19,255 nucleotides of DNA from Bdellovibrionales bacterium (GTDB lineage Bacteria; Bdellovibrionota; UBA1018; CAIMNF01): positions 1 to 19,255 of the forward strand of contig CANGWP010000027.1 in NCBI GenBank assembly GCA_947457605.1. Direction: 5' to 3'. The position numbers were made by a program, and so were the translations under genes. Of the stretch, positions 7,405-15,528 are shown in pieces. The first letter of the stretch is position 1. Each line of letters starts with the position of its first letter. Below the pieces are notes generated by a model. It did not search any database and was not told where the DNA came from. It saw nothing but the letters and a program-made list of their open reading frames with translations.

Positions 7405-8798
7405 TGACTTGCTCCTCGATCAATTCTTGCCCGGTGTCTTCGGTCCCGAATGATCTTTTTTTCCTGAACCCGGGAAATTTGAGGAAATTTTCGAAGCAAT
7501 TCCCCGGATCTCGTCTTAAGGCTTTCTCCCGAAAGTACCGGCAGGTTTTGTTTGTCCCGAAAGACAAATGCCTTCGTATGGCCCAGGACCCGATAGATTT
7601 TCTGTTCCAATAGAAAATCATCGGGGTCTTGAAAAGACCTGCCCTGATACCAGAGGCCGTCTTCATTCTTTACCATTCGATCACCCATGGCGTGCCAGAG
7701 TCTGCCATTTGGGTCTTTTTCCTTTGATCGCAGATTCTCTTCTGCGTTGCCAAGGTATTCCCCGCACACATGATCTCCACTCACCCAAAGTGTTCGATCA
7801 TCCATGCGGGTCATGAGTCCGGGTACGATATTCCCAGCAAGAAGAGCATGCACAAAGCCTCTCTCTTTTGATTTTCGAACGGATTCTTTTGCGTCTACAA
7901 ATGCAACGGGTTCAGCCTCACTGCTTCCATAAACATGAATGAAACGCGATTCGGGCAAGGCATCAAAAGCTGATTCGAACAGGGAGCATTCCGTAAGTGC
8001 ACCCCCCACATGTACCGAGCGCAGGGTCTCTGGAACCGAATTTCTCGAAAGGAGGATTTTCAGAAAGGTCGGACCACAGGAGAGGGTTTCAGGCTTAAGC
8101 TCTTTTGGCAAATCCGCGAGTTGCTTGAAATGCTTTGCTTTCCAACCGGGGGGGATAAACACAGTTCCCCGACCCATTCCAAGATTGGCCAGAGTCAGAT
8201 TCGCAAAAATAGCGAGATCGGGTCCACGGAACAATTCCAGCTCAGCCGAGGTTCGGATCGCCCGGTTCTGGGCCGTCAGTCCCTGATGGGTTCGAACCAC
8301 CCCTTTTGAGCGTCCTGTAGAGGTCCCGGTGGTAAACGTGATGATTCCCGGAGTTTCGGGTGGCAGATCGGATACGCAAAAATCCCGCACCATGCCCGTT
8401 TCATTGCAAAGGGATTTTGATGACTTCCAATGCGGGATATCCCGGATTGCACTCACACGAGCTCCCCAGGCCCGACCCAAAAAAGATGCGACAAAGACAG
8501 AGGGTCTGCAAACCGAGATCACCTGTTCGATCTCACGAACCGGAAGGAATGGCTCCACAAGGATCACCTTTCCACCAAGTCCCAGAGCAGCCATGACGAC
8601 GGCATAAAAATCAGCACTGATTGAATCCGCAAGTAGGATCGAGCTGCTCTCCGAAAAACCAAGACCGCGAAGAGACTTCTGTGCCCGCCTCGCGGAGTCG
8701 AGAAGCTCACCATAGCTCACAGGCCGTGTTCCAAGCTCAAAGAAGGCAAGCTGCGAGGGATGAATGTCGCGCTCCAGAAGTAGCTCCAAAGCATTCAT
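7401..8798 (-). CDS. ANL-superfamily AMP-forming acid ligase, short C-terminal form
   Basis: The enzyme should activate a carboxylic acid with ATP to an acyl-adenylate, then pass it to a thiol or other acceptor. Motifs visible: the phosphate-binding TFTTGTSTGRSKG (154-166), HVYGSSEAE (288-296) and MGDRM with GLWYQGR (371-387), ordered as in acyl-CoA synthetases and OleC-like ligases. At 465 residues it is shorter than typical members of 500-600. It ends in RRHRARIDR (453-461), resembling the RRHNAKIDR ending of OleC-type ligases, but with Arg458 where the conserved Lys normally sits. Its role may therefore stop at adenylation or use another catalytic residue. It is coupled by 4-base overlaps to the P450 before and the UbiA-like gene after. 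Confidence 0.88.
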   Translation of the reverse strand: MNALELLLERDIHPSQLAFFELGTRPVSYGELLDSARRAQKSLRGLGFSESSSILLADSISADFYAVVMAALGLGGKVILVEPFLPVREIEQVISVCRPSVFVASFLGRAWGARVSAIRDIPHWKSSKSLCNETGMVRDFCVSDLPPETPGIITFTTGTSTGRSKGVVRTHQGLTAQNRAIRTSAELELFRGPDLAIFANLTLANLGMGRGTVFIPPGWKAKHFKQLADLPKELKPETLSCGPTFLKILLSRNSVPETLRSVHVGGALTECSLFESAFDALPESRFIHVYGSSEAEPVAFVDAKESVRKSKERGFVHALLAGNIVPGLMTRMDDRTLWVSGDHVCGEYLGNAEENLRSKEKDPNGRLWHAMGDRMVKNEDGLWYQGRSFQDPDDFLLEQKIYRVLGHTKAFVFRDKQNLPVLSGESLKTRSGELLRKFPQISRVQEKKIIRDRRHRARIDRGASQ

Positions 8799-10150
8799 GA
8801 TGGCACGCCTTTGTTTTTGAGGGTCGCCTTGAGAGAGACTGCAAGGCCGAGGGTGATCTTGAAGTCGGGTCTCATGGGGTCTTCGCCCATGAGTTGATAT
8901 TCGAATTTCTGCAAAAATCGAGTGAGAATCAATTTCGTTTCAAGGATGGCAAAGTGCCTCCCGACGCAAGTTCTAGGTCCAATTCCGAACGGAAAATAGC
9001 AGCCCTTCGAGACTTCCCTGATTTCAGGCGTCCAGCGATCGGGATCAAAAACATCCGGACTCTTCCATAGTGTCGGATCGCGGTGAATCAGATACGGTGA
9101 CAAAAAAAGAAGTTGCCCTTTTTTGATCTCAACACCTCCAAGCGAGTCCTGCCCCAAAGCTCTCTTTGTCCATGCCCAAACCGGAGGATTCAATCGCAAG
9201 GTCTCGTCCACCACTGCCGCAAGGTACGGGAGTCCCAAGACATCCGCGGCTCCCGGGACTCTATTTCCGACCTGCGAATCAATTTCCTGCCTGAGTCTCA
9301 GAAGAGGACCTTGATTTACGCCCAGGTATCCAACCAGCCAGGAAAGAAGATTCCCCGTCGTCTCAAACCCGGCAAGAAGAATGGAAACCGTCTCGTCCCT
9401 CAGCTGGGTGGCATCCATCGCAATACCCGTATCCGGGTCCCGCGCGAGGATCATTTGCGTCAGCAGATCCGATCCAGGTGAGTTCCTGGCAATTTCAGCT
9501 CTCTTGCGCTCGATGTAGCCGTGAATCACATCATCAATTGCCCGGCGGGCGGTCTTGAATTTCAAGTACTTTGGCAAGGGCAGGTTCAAAGGGAGAGGAA
9601 CCCACTCATTGAATCGAAACGTGAGAAAGGAATTCACAAACTCCATGGGCCCAAGCAGGGTTTCGAAATCCCGATCCGTGAACTCTCCGAAAAGGGACTC
9701 CAAAATGATTTCAAAGACAAGCTTTTTCAGCCCGAATCCGAGATCAACCGCCGCCTCACCGGCATCGCAACGTTCCGCAAGCAAATCGAGAAAGGCCCCG
9801 ATCCTTCGGTTCATGACACTTTCAAGGGATGCCACAGAGGCCGGATGAAACCTTGGCTGGATCAGTCTGCGCTGCTTTCGCCACTTTTCACCCTCACTCA
9901 TCAGGATGCCATCTCCGACCAGATCCCGGAGCATGGTTGCCTTTGCATAATTCCTTGCATTCCGGTGTTCCACCTGAACCACATCTTCGGGACGCTTCAG
10001 GAGGAGAATCCGGTGTTTCCCAAGCCTGAATGAAGTGAGATTGCTTCCATCATCCCGGAGTTCCGACAAAAACGGGATTTTTCGCCTTCGATATTCGAGG
10101 GCATTTCCAAAAAAAGGAAGGCCGGGAACTTCCCTGAAAATCCCCCTCAT
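8795..10150 (-). CDS. Cytochrome P450
   Basis: The 451-residue protein has the complete P450 signature: WRKQRRLIQPRF (helix C, 90-101), AGFETT (260-265, I-helix oxygen activation), ETLR (316-319, the E-x-x-R pair), FDPDRW (368-373) and the haem loop FGIGPRTCVGRHF, in which Cys395 ligates the iron. Its length and the F-x-x-G-x-R-x-C-x-G pattern resemble bacterial CYP102-domain or CYP4-like fatty-acid hydroxylases more than CYP101-like forms, though the substrate cannot be assigned. There is no membrane anchor, and no ferredoxin or reductase gene is present, so electrons must come from partners elsewhere. It sits second in the operon, joined by ATGA overlaps, and probably hydroxylates a hydrophobic intermediate. 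Confidence 0.95.
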   Translation of the reverse strand: MRGIFREVPGLPFFGNALEYRRRKIPFLSELRDDGSNLTSFRLGKHRILLLKRPEDVVQVEHRNARNYAKATMLRDLVGDGILMSEGEKWRKQRRLIQPRFHPASVASLESVMNRRIGAFLDLLAERCDAGEAAVDLGFGLKKLVFEIILESLFGEFTDRDFETLLGPMEFVNSFLTFRFNEWVPLPLNLPLPKYLKFKTARRAIDDVIHGYIERKRAEIARNSPGSDLLTQMILARDPDTGIAMDATQLRDETVSILLAGFETTGNLLSWLVGYLGVNQGPLLRLRQEIDSQVGNRVPGAADVLGLPYLAAVVDETLRLNPPVWAWTKRALGQDSLGGVEIKKGQLLFLSPYLIHRDPTLWKSPDVFDPDRWTPEIREVSKGCYFPFGIGPRTCVGRHFAILETKLILTRFLQKFEYQLMGEDPMRPDFKITLGLAVSLKATLKNKGVPS

Positions 10151-11247
10151 GACCGCGCCTCAAGAATTTCCGGGGCATACATCTGGATTTTTTCAGAAGA
10201 GATGGCTCCTGAGAACTCCCCACTTACGTCCTGAAAACCGCTTCGATCAAGCCCTTCGGGGTGATGAAGGTAATGCCGAATCACGAGCCGCCCCCCGGGT
10301 CGAAGCGATGGTCTCATCCGAAGAAGGAAACTTCGTTCCAAATCCCCGGTAAAGTAGGAAGGAACATTCGAAATGGACACAAAATCCACATTCCTCAATC
10401 CCTGCACCACTTGGACCAAATCTCCGTGATGATAGAAAATGGCCGCATTCGAAAGACCCTGTTTTGATGCAAGATAGATTTCCGGATCCGCCTCAAGCGG
10501 GAGTGATTCCCGATTCAGGATTTTGCCAAGCAAGCTTAGCTGAAGAAAAAAATTCCTTGATGCAAGTCCGTTATGAAACAACTTGAGATAAGCCCGCTCA
10601 TAGTATTTGACATAGGGAACACCGGTATTGTTTTTTGGAAAACCGCCCCGGTACAAAAGAGCATTGAAGGTTTTTGCGCTTCCCGCAATCCGAATAAGGA
10701 GCCTGAAGCGCCACATTGGAAATTCCTCGCGAAAGAACCTTTTTTGCGCTTCCATATCTTGAAAAGAAAAAAGTCTGCTCAGGGTTTTTTGTCCAAGAAA
10801 CAGCGCTGAAAGCCTGGAGAAGAATTGAAAGGTCTTCTCCCACTTTCCTGTCAGGGTAATTGCCTCCCACCCGATTCTGGAAAAACGCTCCCGAAGAATT
10901 TCAGCGGATTCCTCGGAGATCCTCGCCTCTTCGAACTTTTTCTTTCTCCATGTTGACAAAGGGGCGTCCGGTGTTTCGAATACCCATGGGTACCAGAACC
11001 TCAGGAACTCCTCTTGAGAAAGAAGCCGCAAGGTTTCCACTCGCAACTCACATAGGGCAAGTTGGACTTTGGAGATGTCAACGATGTGCAGCTCACGAGG
11101 TCCTTTTGACAACAAGGGAAGGACGCGTGATCCGCTTCCACCGACTGCAACCACCCGTTCCCGATTCGGCGCAAGGATATGCGCCTCTAACGATGGATCC
11201 TCGTTTGCCAGGGTGTAATTGAGCTTTTCAAAATAGCGAAATCCCAC
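10147..11247 (-). CDS. DUF3419/BtaA-like SAM-dependent transferase, first gene of the operon
   Basis: The 366-residue protein starts FRYFEKLNYTLANEDPSLE, close to the N-terminus of DUF3419 proteins. A SAM-binding Rossmann segment follows: RVVAVGGSGSRVLPLL (31-46), then LHIVDISKVQLALCEL with Asp57 ending the second strand. A late GGRLVIRHYLHHP strand follows. DUF3419 includes BtaA, which moves the 3-amino-3-carboxypropyl group of S-adenosylmethionine onto diacylglycerol in betaine-lipid synthesis. No BtaB-like N-methyltransferase is present, so a finished betaine lipid is not predicted; methyl transfer or another acceptor is possible. The start is GTG 11247 with a poor ribosome binding site. 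A TATGAT box ends 8 bases upstream, implying a very short or absent leader. Its stop overlaps the P450 start as ATGA. Confidence 0.8.
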   Translation of the reverse strand: MGFRYFEKLNYTLANEDPSLEAHILAPNRERVVAVGGSGSRVLPLLSKGPRELHIVDISKVQLALCELRVETLRLLSQEEFLRFWYPWVFETPDAPLSTWRKKKFEEARISEESAEILRERFSRIGWEAITLTGKWEKTFQFFSRLSALFLGQKTLSRLFSFQDMEAQKRFFREEFPMWRFRLLIRIAGSAKTFNALLYRGGFPKNNTGVPYVKYYERAYLKLFHNGLASRNFFLQLSLLGKILNRESLPLEADPEIYLASKQGLSNAAIFYHHGDLVQVVQGLRNVDFVSISNVPSYFTGDLERSFLLRMRPSLRPGGRLVIRHYLHHPEGLDRSGFQDVSGEFSGAISSEKIQMYAPEILEARS

Positions 11248-11255
11248 GCCCCGCG

Positions 11256-11284
11256 ATCATAGTTCATTGACCGAACCCATTAAA
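11256..11284 (-). promoter_or_regulatory. Candidate promoter of the six-gene operon
   Basis: On the minus strand, TATGAT (11256-11261) is a 5/6 match to the -10 consensus, with a weak TTTAAT -35 (11279-11284) 17 bases away. The transcript would begin at or beside GTG 11247, making the first gene nearly leaderless. It overlaps the plus-strand promoter candidate. Assignment is by consensus only. Confidence 0.3.
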
Positions 11285-11295
11285 ACTGAAATCAT
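11267..11295 (+). promoter_or_regulatory. Candidate promoter of the FtsX-type permease gene
   Basis: TTGACC (11267-11272) and AATCAT (11290-11295) are separated by 17 bases. The predicted start of transcription falls at or next to ATG 11303, so the permease transcript may be leaderless. The TTG of this -35 box could otherwise be read as an alternative start codon; no ribosome binding site supports that. Assignment is by consensus only. Confidence 0.3.
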
Positions 11296-11302
11296 CCAAA
11301 AA

Positions 11303-13879
11303 ATGCGTCTTCTTTCACTTCTTACCCTGAAGCAGCTGCAAACCCGCAAATTCAGGAATCTCCTGAGTCTGCTCAGCGTTTCCTTCGGCGTCGCACTTTA
11401 CACCTCGATCGAACTTGTAAATGAATCCACTTTAATGAGCTTTGGCTCAAGTGTTGAGGCGATGAGCGGAAAAGCGACCTGGAGCGTGCTTGGTGGACCA
11501 GGGGGATTTCCGGAGTCCATTCTCGCCACAGTAGAAACCACGTCCGGCATAGCAAACGCCGTCCCCGTGATTGAGGTTCAGGCCTATTTCACTCCGCCCA
11601 AAAGTACCTCCAATGAAACGCTGGTCATTCTCGGCGTGGATCTGCTGCGGGAAAGTTCGGTTCGTGCCTATCAGGTTCAGGATGCGCCCGTGATCGATGA
11701 TCCCCTGAGTTTCCTCAATCAGCCCGATAGCTTGATTCTCACAAAATCTTTTGCAGAAAAGCACGGACTGAAAGTCGAGGATTCGGTCATGATTTCCACC
11801 TCGACTGGACCTCGCCGATTTGTGATCCGGGGGCTTCTTACCCCGCACGGTCCCGCGCGCGCGTACGGTGGAAATCTTGGAATCATGGACATCGATGCCG
11901 CACGCCTTCAATTCGGAAAAGAGGGTCTGCTTGATCGAATCGACGTTGTTCCGGAAAAGGGTGTGCCGACGGACGAGGTTCGATTCCGACTTGATAAGAA
12001 TTTGCCCGAGGGATTGACTGTGGAAAGCCCTGCGACTCAAGGCGAAAACATGAGGAAACTTGTGGAGGGCTATCAAGGCCTCCTCTCCTTTGTTGGCATC
12101 CTTGCCCTCATTGTGGGTTTGTTTCTCGTGCTGAACGCGATGATCATTGCCCTTGCGGAACGACGCCGGGAGCTTGGAATTTTGCGGGCCATTGGCGCCG
12201 ACAGAAGAATTCTGATGATCTCACTTCTGGAGGAGGGCTTTGTCTTAGGGGCGATTGGCTCGCTTTTCGGATTGGTTCTGGGAAGATGGGTCGCCTCGGG
12301 AATGGTCGGGATGATCAGTAGGTCGGTTGCGAACCAATACCTGATCCCGGTATTTGTGGATCACATCCATTTTCCACTTCAGTCCGCGATCAAGGGATTC
12401 CTGCTGGGAATCGGTACCACTCTTCTTGCCACCTGGTTTGCCGGAAGACAGGGATTGGACATCTCCCCTCTTGAGGCGGTCCGGGGATCCGCCGTGCAAC
12501 CTGCATCTCCGGGCTGGTTGGGCCCGGTGATCGGACTTGGCCTTCTGGGATTCATCGTGCTGGATGCTAAAACAGGATTAAGCCATGAATTCCCGGTCAT
12601 TCGATATCTAAATCCATTTTGCCTGATTTTCGGAGCCGTTCTGGCAAGTCCCCTGCTGGTTCGGGTTCTGATCCGGATCATCCGCTATCTGATCCCCCTG
12701 GCTTCCGTTCGCATTTCCAGCGACAACCTGCTTCGGAATTCAAAAAGAACATCGTCAAATCTCATGACTTTGATGACAGGTCTCTTGCTGGTCATGGTCC
12801 TCTCCCTTCTGAATGGAAGCATAAAGTACAGCGTGCTCTCCTGGTTTCGAAACACCCTTTCTGCCGATCTTGTGGTTTCTTCCACCGGAAGAATCCTCAG
12901 CTTTCGAGTCCAGCCGCTGGAAGAAGGTTTGATCAAGGATCTGAACCGCCTTCCGGGAGTGGATGTGAGTGAGGGTGTCGGGGCCACGGGGCTTCGATAT
13001 GTGAAGCAGCTGTATGAGGGAAAGACCCTGGCAATCAAGGCTTTTGATCCCCCACATCCAAGACTGAAAAATTCACTGATTGAGGTAAAAGCCGGAGGGA
13101 GTCCCGAAACGGTGAGGAATGGCTTCTTTTCCGAAGATGACCCGGTGGCATTGGTTTCTGAGAATTTCGTCATGCACTTCAAGAAAACCACGGGGGACAA
13201 ACTCGATCTCTCTACCCCAACCGGAGTTCATTCAATTCGAATCCTTGGCGTGGTCTCGGAGTTTACCAATCCTGAGGGAGTGATTTATCTGAGCAGGAAA
13301 ACCTACAAGAGGCTTTACCGAGACCATCTTGTCAGCGGATTCTTTCTGATGGCAAGCCCGGGAACAACCCCCTCACAACTACGGGCCAGTCTCGATCAAT
13401 CCCTTGGGAAGCGTTTCGGATTGATGGCAACACTGAATTCGGAATTGAATGAAGACGCTGAGAAAATCGTGGATGAAAGCTTCACCTATACCCGCGCCAT
13501 CGAATGGTCTGCTCTGCTGGTCGGTTTATTCGGGCTTTTCAACACCCTCTTTGTCAGCGTTCTGGATCGGAAACGGGAATTTGGTGTGCTGCGAGCCGTC
13601 GGAATGAAAAAGACCCAGCTTCTGGCGATGGTTCTGACCGAATCGGTTCTTCAGGGAATGCTCGGAGGGTGCGTCGCCATCGGGATCGCGATCTTTGTTT
13701 GCTATTTCTGGGTCATGGGAACGGTTTCGAGCCTCATGGGGTGGGTCTTGAAATTTTCATTGCCGATCGATGCAGTCTGGAAAACCTTTTTTGCCGGATT
13801 GTTGGTAGGCGTTCTTGCCGGACTGATTCCCTCGGCCCGCGCGGCAGGGGCTTCGATTCGCGAGGGTCTCGATTCCTGA
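11303..13879 (+). CDS. Double FtsX-domain ABC transporter permease without adjacent ATPase
   Basis: The 858-residue inner-membrane protein has an N-terminal membrane segment (about 17-38) and a large periplasmic MacB-type domain. A first FtsX block from about 256 contains AERRRELGILRAIGADRR. Middle membrane segments lie near 405-507, then a second periplasmic domain, and a second FtsX block from about 733 contains LDRKREFGVLRAVGMKK. This is the YbbP-like long permease layout with about ten membrane segments. Such permeases need an ATPase to extract lipids, lipoproteins or peptides; none is encoded here, so it must be elsewhere. I prefer ATG 11303; TTG 11267 would add 12 residues but lacks a ribosome binding site. 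It is divergent from the biosynthetic operon and may export its product. Confidence 0.88.
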   Translation: MRLLSLLTLKQLQTRKFRNLLSLLSVSFGVALYTSIELVNESTLMSFGSSVEAMSGKATWSVLGGPGGFPESILATVETTSGIANAVPVIEVQAYFTPPKSTSNETLVILGVDLLRESSVRAYQVQDAPVIDDPLSFLNQPDSLILTKSFAEKHGLKVEDSVMISTSTGPRRFVIRGLLTPHGPARAYGGNLGIMDIDAARLQFGKEGLLDRIDVVPEKGVPTDEVRFRLDKNLPEGLTVESPATQGENMRKLVEGYQGLLSFVGILALIVGLFLVLNAMIIALAERRRELGILRAIGADRRILMISLLEEGFVLGAIGSLFGLVLGRWVASGMVGMISRSVANQYLIPVFVDHIHFPLQSAIKGFLLGIGTTLLATWFAGRQGLDISPLEAVRGSAVQPASPGWLGPVIGLGLLGFIVLDAKTGLSHEFPVIRYLNPFCLIFGAVLASPLLVRVLIRIIRYLIPLASVRISSDNLLRNSKRTSSNLMTLMTGLLLVMVLSLLNGSIKYSVLSWFRNTLSADLVVSSTGRILSFRVQPLEEGLIKDLNRLPGVDVSEGVGATGLRYVKQLYEGKTLAIKAFDPPHPRLKNSLIEVKAGGSPETVRNGFFSEDDPVALVSENFVMHFKKTTGDKLDLSTPTGVHSIRILGVVSEFTNPEGVIYLSRKTYKRLYRDHLVSGFFLMASPGTTPSQLRASLDQSLGKRFGLMATLNSELNEDAEKIVDESFTYTRAIEWSALLVGLFGLFNTLFVSVLDRKREFGVLRAVGMKKTQLLAMVLTESVLQGMLGGCVAIGIAIFVCYFWVMGTVSSLMGWVLKFSLPIDAVWKTFFAGLLVGVLAGLIPSARAAGASIREGLDS

Positions 13880-13934
13880 TTTTTAAATTTATTTTATTTA
13901 CAAAACTAAACTCATTGAATAGTGTGCCCCTTGA

Positions 13935-14846
13935 ATGGAGCAGGAGGTTGCGTTTCTGATCAATGAGAATTCAGGACAAGGCGAGGCGAGGGCTCTTGCC
14001 GAACTGGCGAAAGAGGGCCTGCCAAGTCTTCGAATTCAATCTTCACTTCCACGCTCTGCACGGGAGCTTACCGAAATCTGTAAGAAGTTGCCTTCCGGAG
14101 ATACCCGGGCCGCAGTCATATTCGGGGGGGATGGAACCCTGAATCACGCCCTGAGAGGACTGTTGGAATCCAACATCCCGCTTTACCCCTACCCCTCTGG
14201 AACTGCAAATGACCTGGCCAAGGAAAACGGGATCACCGGATGCCCTCAGCAGTTGGGGAGATTGGTACAGACCGAATCCATTCGGGAATACAGGGTGCTT
14301 CAGGTAAATGGCATCCCATTCTCCACCATTTCAGGGATCGGAATCGGTTCCAAAGTATGCGACGAATACAACCGCATGCGCGGACGGTTTCAGTGGATAC
14401 AGAAACTTCCAAAGCGATTCAATTGCGAGATCTATTCCATGCTCGCGACCAAGACCATCTTTCAGAACTGGGGCCGGGGGCACCTGGTAAGGCTGATCTC
14501 GGAAGAATTGAACGAAGTGGTTCATACGTCCATTCTCATGGTTTGCAATCAATCCACCTTGGCCGGAAATCTCAAGGTAGCTCCGGATCAAACGCCGCAC
14601 CAGGAGGAATTCACTGTTCTTTTTCATCGAAACCCTTGTGGCGCAGGTACCCTGAGGTCGCTTGCAAGAATGAAGCTCGGCCGCATGGATTCTCTCTTTC
14701 GCTCCTTTAAAACAAAATGCCTTCGAATCGTGTCCCTGAATGGAGAAGCAATCCAGGCATTTGGCGACGGAGAGATCCTCTCGTCCTCACCCTCCCTCGA
14801 TTTCTCGATCCATCCGAAAAAGCTGAGAATCTTCAGCGAACGTTAA
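13935..14846 (+). CDS. Diacylglycerol-kinase-family lipid kinase
   Basis: The 303-residue cytoplasmic protein has the DAGK catalytic fold: an N-terminal FLINENSGQG, IFGGDGTLNHALRG with the GGDGT nucleotide-binding loop (64-68), YPSGTANDLA (86-95), and a C-terminal GDGE (277-280) corresponding to the metal-binding region of DgkB/YegS enzymes. These phosphorylate a lipid hydroxyl, for example diacylglycerol to phosphatidic acid. It lies 55 bases after the permease stop, in an AT-rich gap holding TTTACA (13897-13902) and TAGTGT (13920-13925) 17 bases apart, a weak promoter candidate. ATG 13935 has little ribosome binding sequence upstream, and an AGGAGG oddly lies just downstream of it. The 3' end overlaps the convergent gene by 14 bases. 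Confidence 0.9.
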   Translation: MEQEVAFLINENSGQGEARALAELAKEGLPSLRIQSSLPRSARELTEICKKLPSGDTRAAVIFGGDGTLNHALRGLLESNIPLYPYPSGTANDLAKENGITGCPQQLGRLVQTESIREYRVLQVNGIPFSTISGIGIGSKVCDEYNRMRGRFQWIQKLPKRFNCEIYSMLATKTIFQNWGRGHLVRLISEELNEVVHTSILMVCNQSTLAGNLKVAPDQTPHQEEFTVLFHRNPCGAGTLRSLARMKLGRMDSLFRSFKTKCLRIVSLNGEAIQAFGDGEILSSSPSLDFSIHPKKLRIFSER

Positions 14847-15507
14847 GTTTTTCATAAAATTCGGATAATGACGGGATCCGGGGAACGTCTTGATGAAGAA
14901 TTGGCAAGCCCTCCGCATGAAGAGGGGCCGCTTTTGAATCAATCCAGGTCGCGAATTGGAATGCACTGAAATGCGAAAAAAAGAGCCACTTTGAAAGACC
15001 TATGGTGGAATCCGGCATGGAAAGTGCGAGACGTCTTTTCTCGTGCAGTGGCGCAAGATTGCAAACCCGTACTACAGACTCGAGAAGGTGACGAAGCATG
15101 GGGTGGAAGGTTGGATCCGCCTCGAGGGACTTGAGCTCACTCCCTGCCACATGCGCGGCCTCTGCAAAACCGCCAGTTCGATATGCCCGAAGAATTGCCG
15201 TGCCGATGGAGTTCCCGTGTCTTGGCTCAAAATCCCGCAAAGAGGCTGGTGCAAATGGAAGGATTTCCCTGAATTCGGGGATGGTATCCATGGGCATGAA
15301 CTCCTCTTTCACAATGGGAACCCCAAAATCAAAAAACTTACGGCCCCACAGATCCGGCACCCGGCAAAGGGGAAGAGCGATACGTTCAGAGAGCACAACC
15401 CATTTTGACACAGAATCCGATCGTCCCCCGGACAATTGTGAGTACAAGGGTGCTCTTTTGGTATTGATGGAAATGGCATCACGCAAATGTTCTTCAAATG
15501 GGCCCAC
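14833..15507 (-). CDS. Unrecognised 224-residue protein
   Basis: I do not recognise a family. The protein looks soluble, without a signal peptide or membrane segment. It has an N-terminal part with SINTKRAPLYSQLSGG, a patch FFDFGVPIVKEEFMPMD around 59-75, and a helical C-terminal half with HLLESVVRVCNLAPLHEKRR. Amino-acid composition is normal for a real protein, and it is the only long minus-strand frame here. The start is GTG 15507; a TAA lies 9 bases before it in frame, so the gene cannot begin earlier. A good AGAGGAG precedes an internal in-frame ATG at MDTIPEF, which could make a shorter form. Only 21 bases separate it from the divergent phospholipase-like gene. Confidence 0.65.
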   Translation of the reverse strand: MGPFEEHLRDAISINTKRAPLYSQLSGGRSDSVSKWVVLSERIALPLCRVPDLWGRKFFDFGVPIVKEEFMPMDTIPEFREILPFAPASLRDFEPRHGNSIGTAILRAYRTGGFAEAAHVAGSELKSLEADPTFHPMLRHLLESVVRVCNLAPLHEKRRLALSMPDSTIGLSKWLFFSHFSAFQFATWIDSKAAPLHAEGLPILHQDVPRIPSLSEFYEKLNVR

Positions 15508-15528
15508 AAAGGTGTTTTAATCTAGTCG

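Noticed and set aside
10147..11247. Naming the first operon gene btaA.
   Set aside because: Only family-level similarity is visible, there is no btaB partner, and the acceptor substrate is unknown.
11267..11302. TTG 11267 as the permease start.
   Set aside because: No ribosome binding site precedes it, it coincides with a -35-like TTGACC, and ATG 11303 begins directly at the typical N-terminus of such permeases.
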